Below, one piece after another: positions 43,670 to 48,976 of a stretch of DNA of 48,976 nt. Each line of letters opens with the position of its first letter. The first letter of the stretch is position 1. This DNA is from an uncultured Chlorobiota bacterium (GTDB taxonomy: Bacteria; Bacteroidota; Bacteroidia; Bacteroidales; JAADGE01). The notes under the pieces were generated by a model. It saw nothing but the letters and a program-made list of their open reading frames with translations, had not been told where the DNA came from and made no database searches. Where the stretch lies: NCBI GenBank assembly GCA_947311125.1, contig CAMZKI010000048.1, positions 1-48,976 of the forward strand. Direction: 5' to 3'. The position numbers and the translations under genes were made by a program.

Positions 43670-44054
43670 AAAAAAGAAAGTAATTATACTGTCGAATAGT
43701 GAAATTTGTTATAATCCCAGACTTGCAAAAGCTGCCGACAGTCTCTGTGAACAAGGTTATGAGGTAGATGTTTTTAACCCGATTGTCGGAATGGCAAACC
43801 TGCGAATATATTATAATTTTATAAAAAATAAAAAGTGGAATATAAGAGAGTTTGATATAAGCAAACGTAATAACAAAGCAAAAATAAACCGGTTAGTCCC
43901 CGACGAAAAAGTAAAAGAACCGGAGTTCGGAAATCTTTTGCTCGTTAAAGATAATTTTCCTAAAATTGTTGTTTTGCTTGGTGAATATACCGTAAGAAAT
44001 TATAAAGGAATTTTACACCTAAACCTGAGAGATTTTTTGACAAATACAAAATAA
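43662..44054 (+). pseudogene. Chimeric remnant: GT4 N-terminus joined to a DUF4143-ATPase tail
   Basis: 130-residue ORF. Residues 1 to about 75 (VIILSNSEICYNPRLAKAAD, GYEVDVFNPIVG) are the start of a GT4 glycosyltransferase that is normally about 400 residues. From about 79 on, VPDEKVKEPEFGNLLLVKDN, FPKIVVLLGEY and YKGILHLNLRDFL look like the C-terminal end of an AAA/DUF4143 ATPase, whose members typically close with a REFGNL-IKDNYPKYVVS-GIxHxxLxxFL pattern. The junction is near 43880-43900. It is probably non-functional. It begins inside wecB and ends 3 bases before the next glycosyltransferase. Confidence 0.65.
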
Positions 44055-44057
44055 CAG

Positions 44058-45272
44058 ATGCCCAAGAGACTGCTTTTCATTTCACCTGCAAACCTAACCG
44101 TAAACCCTCGCTTGCTTAAAGAGCTAAATCTTGCAGTAAGTCAAGGCTTTAAGGTTGATTTTGTAGGCTTTAAACTTGGTAATTGGAGCGATGAAATTGA
44201 TAAAAAACTTATCAAAAACATTGATGCAAATTTTCATTATATTTCAATAACTCGAAAGCCGTTTTTAAGCTGGTTTATAAATTCTGTTATAGAAAAAATA
44301 GCACAAAAAATTTATCCTTTTTTTAAGAAAATTTTTAAAATAAACGCTTACGCACACAGCAAAAGATCTATTTTATTAAATAATTACCTGAAAAAAAATA
44401 AAACAAAATACGACCTAATAATTGCCCACGTTTTGCCTACTTTATACCCTGCCTGCAAATTTGCAAAACGCACAAACACAAAATTTATTTTTGATATTGA
44501 AGACTACCACCCGGGCGAAGCAATCGGCAAACAGGCCGAAAGCGAAAAAGCAAGGCGTATTTTTTTGATGAAAAAGCTCTTACCCAAAGCCGCTTATATT
44601 ACCTACGCATCGCCTTTGATTGGCGAATACAGTTTAAAATTAGCAGAAAATTACTCCGAAAACAGGCATCAATTAATCAATAATTGTTTTTCGGTAGATG
44701 AATTTCAATTCAAACAAACCGGAAGCAAAAAAATAAAATTTGTTTGGTTTTCGCAAAATATTGCAGCGGGTAGAGGCTTGGAACTTGTTGTTCCTGCATT
44801 GGAAAAATTTCAAAATAAAATAGAATTACACCTTATCGGTAATTTGTATCAAACTTTTTACGATGATTTTCTTTCAAAACACAGTGATTTTATAAAAATT
44901 CACAAACCGCTACCACAAAAAGACTTAAACCTTAAACTTGCAGAATTTGACATTGGCTTGGCTATTGAACCGGGAAAAGACTTGAATAATAACATAGCTG
45001 TTTCAAATAAAATTTGGGCATATTTTCAAAGCGGTTTGTACATTTTAGCCAGCAATACGCCCGCACAGCTTCAATTTATTGAAAAACACAAAAATTGCGG
45101 AATAATTGCCCAACAAAACACCAACAGTTTTATAAACAAAATTTCCGAAATTATTGATACGATTGACACAATACGTGTAAACAAAAAAACACGTTTTGAA
45201 TATGCAAAAAACTTTGCTTGGGAGCAGGAAAGCCAGAAATTATTACAAATTTGGAAGCTTTTTATAAAATGA
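44058..45272 (+). CDS. Glycosyltransferase family 4
   Basis: 404 residues, apparently complete. LLFISPANLTVNPRLLKELNLAV is the acceptor-side start; KFIFDIEDYHPGEAIGKQAE marks the middle; FVWFSQNIAAGRGLELVVPAL and AVSNKIWAYFQSGLYILASNTPAQ form the donor half. It starts 3 bases after the chimeric remnant, whose missing C-terminal half it does not supply, because it has its own N-terminal domain. Its codon choice looks slightly different from upstream genes (more GCC and AGC), a weak hint of separate origin. A repeat-rich 128-base gap follows. Confidence 0.87.
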   Translation: MPKRLLFISPANLTVNPRLLKELNLAVSQGFKVDFVGFKLGNWSDEIDKKLIKNIDANFHYISITRKPFLSWFINSVIEKIAQKIYPFFKKIFKINAYAHSKRSILLNNYLKKNKTKYDLIIAHVLPTLYPACKFAKRTNTKFIFDIEDYHPGEAIGKQAESEKARRIFLMKKLLPKAAYITYASPLIGEYSLKLAENYSENRHQLINNCFSVDEFQFKQTGSKKIKFVWFSQNIAAGRGLELVVPALEKFQNKIELHLIGNLYQTFYDDFLSKHSDFIKIHKPLPQKDLNLKLAEFDIGLAIEPGKDLNNNIAVSNKIWAYFQSGLYILASNTPAQLQFIEKHKNCGIIAQQNTNSFINKISEIIDTIDTIRVNKKTRFEYAKNFAWEQESQKLLQIWKLFIK

Positions 45273-45274
45273 TG

Positions 45275-45349
45275 GCGACAATTTTGCTAATTTCGCCAAA
45301 ATAGTCGCTACTATTTTAGTGTTTTCGCCAAAATAGTCGCTGCTATTTT
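45275..45349. repeat. Nested inverted and direct repeats
   Basis: Two 27-base direct copies (45291-45317 and 45323-45349) differ at one base and recur at 32-base spacing. Each copy contains a hairpin, AAAATAGT-CGCT-ACTATTTT in the first and with one G-T pair in the second. In addition GCGACAATTTTG (45275-45286) is an inverted copy, 11 of 12 bases, of CAAAATAGTCGC (45297-45308). The AAAATAGT core occurs again at 45363. The block begins directly after the stop of the preceding glycosyltransferase. Confidence 0.85.
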
Positions 45350-45390
45350 TGTTTTTCTCTGAAAAATAGTGTTACTTTGTAACAAAGTAA
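45348..45390 (+). promoter_or_regulatory. Probable promoter with overlapping palindromic operator for the DUF4143 ATPase
   Basis: A perfect palindrome, TTACTTTGT (45372-45380) and ACAAAGTAA (45382-45390) around one A, lies 10 bases before the ATPase start. It contains TACTTTG, close to the -7 consensus, and a TTTG at 45348-45351 is 21 bases upstream, fitting a -33 box. A dimeric regulator could bind here; alternatively this is an insertion or attachment site. Confidence 0.55.
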
Positions 45391-45400
45391 TTGTTTTAAG

Positions 45401-46642
45401 ATGTTGAAATACAGAGAAAAATATTTATCAAAAATATATAAAAGTATTTCTGAAATGTCCATAACCGTTTTAATAGGTGCTAGGCAGGTAGGAAAAACTT
45501 CATTGCTCGAAAGTGTAAAAACGGATACCGATATTTTAAAATTAGACGGACAATTACCGGATATCAACAATCTGTTTGCCAATGTAAACGAGTTAATATC
45601 ATTTTTAAAAATCAAAATAAACAATGACTTAAACGGCTTACTTATTATTGATGAATTTCAAATGATAAGTAATGTGTCGTCAACATTAAAAATTTTAGTA
45701 GATAAATTTAAGAATTTAAAAATATTATGCAGCGGTAGCAGTAGTTTAGATATAATTCAAAAAGCTGAAGAATCATTATCGGGCAGAATAAGAATGATTT
45801 ATGTTTATTCCTTGTCCTTTTCAGAGAATATTTTATTTTATAAAAATGAATTATTTGAAGAATATAAAAAATACGATATAAATACCGCTACAAATATTAT
45901 TGCCCCCGAAATAAAACAAATATTGAACAAACAACTTATTTTTGGTGCTATGCCGAGAGTTTGTTTAAATGAGCAGGCAGAAACAAAAATGCAAATTCTT
46001 GATGATATTTATAAAACTTATTTATTGAGAGATGTTAAAGCATATATTCAGAATAAGGATTCGGTCGGGTTCAATAAGCTGCTAAGACTATTAGCTTTGC
46101 AAATCGGAAATATGGTTAATGTAAATGAAATTTCAAAAATTACGGGACTTTCTTATAATAAATGCGAAGATTTTATTTACTTACTCGAACAAATGTTTGT
46201 TATTAAATTAATAGAGCCTTATGAAACAAATAAACGGAAAGCGATAAAAAAAATGAGAAAAGTATTTTTTTTAGATTTAGGCATACGAAATATAATTATT
46301 CAAAATTTTAATTCGCCCGATTTAAGAACTGATACAGGTGCATTATTCGAGAATTTTGTTTTTTTAGAGATAATAAAACATTTAGAAAGCTACCACACTA
46401 TAAATTTTTACAGAACACGCGACGGAGCCGAAGTAGATTTTGTGCTTAATGATATGTTAAAAAAGAGTAGTTTTGAGGTCAAATATAAATCATTAGAAAA
46501 AACTGTTTATTACAAAGCTTTAAATAATTTTAATATAGATGAAAAAATAGCTCAATCTTATGTAGTTAATTTACAGCTGAATGCTAAACAAAACAAAATA
46601 CATTATTTACCTGCATACTTAATCGAAAAAATATTTACGTGA
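45401..46642 (+). CDS. AAA ATPase with DUF4143 (COG1373 family)
   Basis: 413 residues. The N-terminal AAA domain has Walker A GARQVGKTS (about 25-33), Walker B LLIIDEFQM and sensor-like LCSGSSSLDI; the middle has LLRDVKAYIQNKDSVGF, and a winged-helix-like stretch includes NEISKITGLSYNKCEDFI. The DUF4143 end carries FYRTRDGAEVDFVLND and FEVKYKS, a PD-(D/E)xK nuclease-like core (E, D, ExK). The family is widespread in Bacteroidota and archaea; its role is unknown. It is out of place among glycan genes. Its stop overlaps the next start by 4 bases (GTGA). Confidence 0.9.
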   Translation: MLKYREKYLSKIYKSISEMSITVLIGARQVGKTSLLESVKTDTDILKLDGQLPDINNLFANVNELISFLKIKINNDLNGLLIIDEFQMISNVSSTLKILVDKFKNLKILCSGSSSLDIIQKAEESLSGRIRMIYVYSLSFSENILFYKNELFEEYKKYDINTATNIIAPEIKQILNKQLIFGAMPRVCLNEQAETKMQILDDIYKTYLLRDVKAYIQNKDSVGFNKLLRLLALQIGNMVNVNEISKITGLSYNKCEDFIYLLEQMFVIKLIEPYETNKRKAIKKMRKVFFLDLGIRNIIIQNFNSPDLRTDTGALFENFVFLEIIKHLESYHTINFYRTRDGAEVDFVLNDMLKKSSFEVKYKSLEKTVYYKALNNFNIDEKIAQSYVVNLQLNAKQNKIHYLPAYLIEKIFT

Positions 46643-47886
46643 AAAAAATATTCATTATAGCACCGCACTTTCCGCCCTCTGCGTTACCTCCGTCCCAAAG
46701 AGTTCGTTTAATGGTAAAACATCTGAAAAACTTAGGTTGGTATCCGCATATTTTTACTACAGAACCAAAATACAGAGAAGAAAAAGAAGACGCTTGGATG
46801 ACCGAACTTGCCGGTAATGATTTTGACATAACTGTCGTAAAAGCCTTAAACCAAAAAAAAACACGAAAATTCGGCATCGGAGATTTAGGCTTAAGAATGA
46901 TACCCTACCTTATGCCTGCCGTAAAAAAAGCCGCAAAAAAAGAAACGCCCGATTTTATACTTTACCCTGTTCCGCCCTGGTATATTTTGTTAATTGCACC
47001 GCTTATTAAAAGAAAAACCGACATTCCTTACGGAATAGACTTTATAGACCCTTGGTTTGTCGGCGAAATTCCGAAAGCTGCAAATTTTAAAAAACGCATA
47101 AGCCAAAAAATTGCACGCAGATTTGAAAGAAAAGCTGTTTTAAATGCAGATATTATATACTCAGTTTCAGAAGGAATAAATAATAATCTGAAAGAAAGAT
47201 ATAATTTGCCGAAAAGCAAGCCTCTTCTTGCAATTCCCTACGGTGTAGAACCCTCTGATTTTAATTTGAAAACAGAAAAAAAGACATCCGATAAAGTTAT
47301 TTTCAGGTATGTCGGTGCCGTATGGAATAACGCATATCCTGTTTTAGAACCGCTGTTAAAAGTTTTATCTGTAACAGAAAAGCAAATTCCTTTAAAAATT
47401 GAATTCTACGGAACATCTTATGCCGGTGAAAATTTGGCAAAGCCGCAAACGATTAAGTGGATTGAAAAATTTAGGATGCAGAACTATATGACAGAAAATC
47501 CTCTGCGTGTTTCGTATAAAAAGGCAGTTGAATTAACAATGACATCTGATATTATTCTGCTTTTCGGAGGAATGCAACCGTATTATGCCGCATCAAAACT
47601 TATGGGGCTTATTGCATCCGGCAAACCGTTCATTGCTTTTTTACATAAAGACTCTTTCCCTGCAGAATTTCTAAAACATCTTAACTATAAATACATTGTT
47701 ACATACTCGGAAAAAGAATTACCGGAAACAAAATTGAAGGAATTGACAGAAAAAATAAAAGAATTAATTAAAAACAAAGACAACTTTGCTAAATTTGACC
47801 TCTCAAATCCTTTAATTCAAAAACACACAGCATTAGGTATGACAAAAGAATTTGTTATGCCGATTGAAAATTTATTAAAAAAATAA
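46639..47886 (+). CDS. Glycosyltransferase, GT4-like
   Basis: 415 residues with GTG start, overlapping the ATPase stop by 4 bases. It opens IFIIAPHFPPSALPPSQRVR, has YGIDFIDPWFVGEIPKAA (a D-P-W landmark of this group) and FRYVGAVWNNAYPVLEPLL for the second domain, and ends with a helical tail. It resembles the enzyme at 40356 in layout. The sugar is unknown. One base separates it from the epimerase gene. Confidence 0.85.
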   Translation: MKKIFIIAPHFPPSALPPSQRVRLMVKHLKNLGWYPHIFTTEPKYREEKEDAWMTELAGNDFDITVVKALNQKKTRKFGIGDLGLRMIPYLMPAVKKAAKKETPDFILYPVPPWYILLIAPLIKRKTDIPYGIDFIDPWFVGEIPKAANFKKRISQKIARRFERKAVLNADIIYSVSEGINNNLKERYNLPKSKPLLAIPYGVEPSDFNLKTEKKTSDKVIFRYVGAVWNNAYPVLEPLLKVLSVTEKQIPLKIEFYGTSYAGENLAKPQTIKWIEKFRMQNYMTENPLRVSYKKAVELTMTSDIILLFGGMQPYYAASKLMGLIASGKPFIAFLHKDSFPAEFLKHLNYKYIVTYSEKELPETKLKELTEKIKELIKNKDNFAKFDLSNPLIQKHTALGMTKEFVMPIENLLKK

Positions 47887-47887
47887 A

Positions 47888-48859
47888 ATGATAAATCACA
47901 GAGAAAAAATAAAAAATAAAAAAGTGCTTGTAACCGGCGGTGCCGGCTTTGTCGGTCACAACTTAGTAAGAAGTCTCGTAAACGATTATAATTGTGAGGT
48001 AATTGTGGTTGACGACCTGTCAAACAGTACAGAAAAAACCTTGTCTGATATTATTAAAAAAATCGAGTTTCATAAAATAAGTGTTTGCGACAAAGAAAAA
48101 CTGTTTCCGTTATTAAAAAATACCGATTATATATTTCATCTTGCCTGCAAGCAAATATCATCGTCAGGCTCCGAACCGAATGTTCATTTAAAAATAAATG
48201 CCGAAAGCACTTTAAATATTCTTGAATATATTCGGCATAATGACCTCCCGAATTTAAAACGTTTTATTTATACCGGCTCAACATCAATTTACGGAAGCTC
48301 CGTAAGGCTGCCGGTAAACGAAAACGATGCACCTGAAGTTTTGAGCAGTTATGCCGCAACGAAACTTCTCGGAGAAAATTTTACGGCTATGTATTGCAGA
48401 AACTATGACGTTCCTGCAACAGTAGTAAGATATTCAAACGTTTACGGCTACGGTCAAACTCCAAAAAACCCGTATGCCGGAGTTCTCGGCAAATTCATAC
48501 ACAATGCTCTTACAAACAAAACTCTTACTATTTTCGGAGACGGAGAACAAACCCGAGATTATACTTTTATAACAGATGCCGTTGATGCAACAATTCTTGC
48601 GGCAGTTCACCCGCGTGCATACGGCGATATTTTTAACATTGGAACAACTGTTGAAACATCCGTAAACAAACTTGTCGAAATTATTTCCGATTATGTGGGA
48701 GAAGTTAAATCAGAGAACGTTCCCGAACGTGATATTGACAATATAAGGAGACGTTCCGTAAGTATTTCAAAAATACACAAAAACCTTGGATGGGCTCCTC
48801 GCTTTGATATAAAAAGAGGCGTCAAAGAAACTATAGATTGGTATAAAACAATATTGTAA
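47888..48859 (+). CDS. NAD-dependent sugar epimerase/dehydratase
   Basis: 323-residue extended SDR. The NAD-binding motif is VTGGAGFVGHNLV, the second strand ends VVDDLSNS, the active-site Ser/Thr is in YTGSTSIYG and the catalytic pair in SSYAATKLLGEN. YSNVYGYGQTPKNPYAGVL and GDGEQTRDYTFITDAV are substrate-loop signatures common to UDP-glucose/UDP-GlcNAc 4-epimerases and related UDP-hexuronate enzymes. Which reaction applies cannot be decided from sequence. It is part of the same operon. Confidence 0.88.
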   Translation: MINHREKIKNKKVLVTGGAGFVGHNLVRSLVNDYNCEVIVVDDLSNSTEKTLSDIIKKIEFHKISVCDKEKLFPLLKNTDYIFHLACKQISSSGSEPNVHLKINAESTLNILEYIRHNDLPNLKRFIYTGSTSIYGSSVRLPVNENDAPEVLSSYAATKLLGENFTAMYCRNYDVPATVVRYSNVYGYGQTPKNPYAGVLGKFIHNALTNKTLTIFGDGEQTRDYTFITDAVDATILAAVHPRAYGDIFNIGTTVETSVNKLVEIISDYVGEVKSENVPERDIDNIRRRSVSISKIHKNLGWAPRFDIKRGVKETIDWYKTIL

Positions 48860-48863
48860 CAGT

Positions 48864-48976
48864 GTGAAAAAACTGGCCATAATCATAACACACCCTATAC
48901 AATACTATTCGCCGCTGTTTAAGCTTTTGGCGGAAAGGAATAAAATCCGGATAAAAGTTTTTTACACATGGGAGCA
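48864..48976 (+). CDS. Glycosyltransferase GT4, 5' end only (runs off the window)
   Basis: Starts at GTG 48864, 4 bases after the epimerase. The 37 codons present read LAIIITHPIQYYSPLFKLLA and then an IKVFYTWE segment, the typical first strand and helix of a GT4 glycosyltransferase family with an HPIQY motif. The frame is open to the window end. Confidence 0.75.
   Translation, partial: MKKLAIIITHPIQYYSPLFKLLAERNKIRIKVFYTWE

Noticed and set aside
45275..45349. CRISPR array
   Set aside because: There are only two direct copies with a 5-base gap, and no cas genes; it is better described as nested inverted and direct repeats.
45401..46642. Defence system or transposase
   Set aside because: The AAA/DUF4143 family has nuclease-like residues, but there are no partner genes and no transposase motifs; function is left open.

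Overview
The window is an AT-rich chromosomal segment that looks like a Bacteroidota genome, probably from the Bacteroidales/Marinilabiliales side, though the exact order is inference. The evidence is a small TonB-dependent receptor with an N-terminal carboxypeptidase-regulatory-like domain, a cobalamin-dependent ribonucleotide reductase, an SDR-type threonine dehydrogenase, a DUF2147 protein, and promoters of the Bacteroidota type (-7 box TAnnTTTG) in front of many genes. No rRNA, tRNA, CRISPR array, transposase or phage gene was found.

Region 1 (about 1-20000) is mostly housekeeping. On the plus strand: an OB-fold lipoprotein, nhaD, map, bcp-recA, a TonB-dependent receptor, a DUF2147 protein and a MORN-repeat protein. 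On the minus strand: nrdJ, tdh, a small coiled-coil membrane protein, and a five-gene run reading PP2C phosphatase - Ser/Thr kinase - UbiD decarboxylase - recX - bile-acid/sodium symporter. Hairpin terminators separate most units.

Region 2 (about 20000-25200) holds a sulfotransferase, a FemAB/GNAT-like protein and a Wzx-like flippase. They converge on an FHA-domain membrane protein that probably belongs to the same phospho-signalling system as the kinase and phosphatase. It also holds a decayed gene of the outer-membrane lipoprotein-sorting (LolA-like) family.

Region 3 (25217 to the end) is a long, tightly packed plus-strand surface-polysaccharide locus. It starts with adenylyl-sulfate kinase (cysC) and an ABC polysaccharide exporter (wzm/wzt). 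It continues with two more sulfotransferases, three hexapeptide acyltransferases, a dTDP-3-amino-sugar module (FdtA/QdtA-, FdtC/QdtC- and FdtB/QdtB-like), an inverting UDP-GlcNAc dehydratase plus RmlD-like reductase, two UDP-GlcNAc 2-epimerases, an FkbM methyltransferase, many glycosyltransferases and an NAD epimerase. CysC together with three sulfotransferases suggests that the exported glycan is sulfated.

Several genes in region 3 are broken or chimeric. One epimerase has an in-frame TAA where the family has Gln. The FkbM gene is frameshifted at an A8 slippery run. One glycosyltransferase start is fused to what looks like the tail of a DUF4143 ATPase. An intact AAA/DUF4143 ATPase sits in the same locus behind a cluster of direct and inverted repeats and a perfect palindrome, which suggests that DUF4143 genes have entered this locus more than once.

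Start codons: several apparent TTG starts (map, bcp, the first sulfotransferase, cysC) fall inside the -7 promoter box, so I placed those starts downstream.
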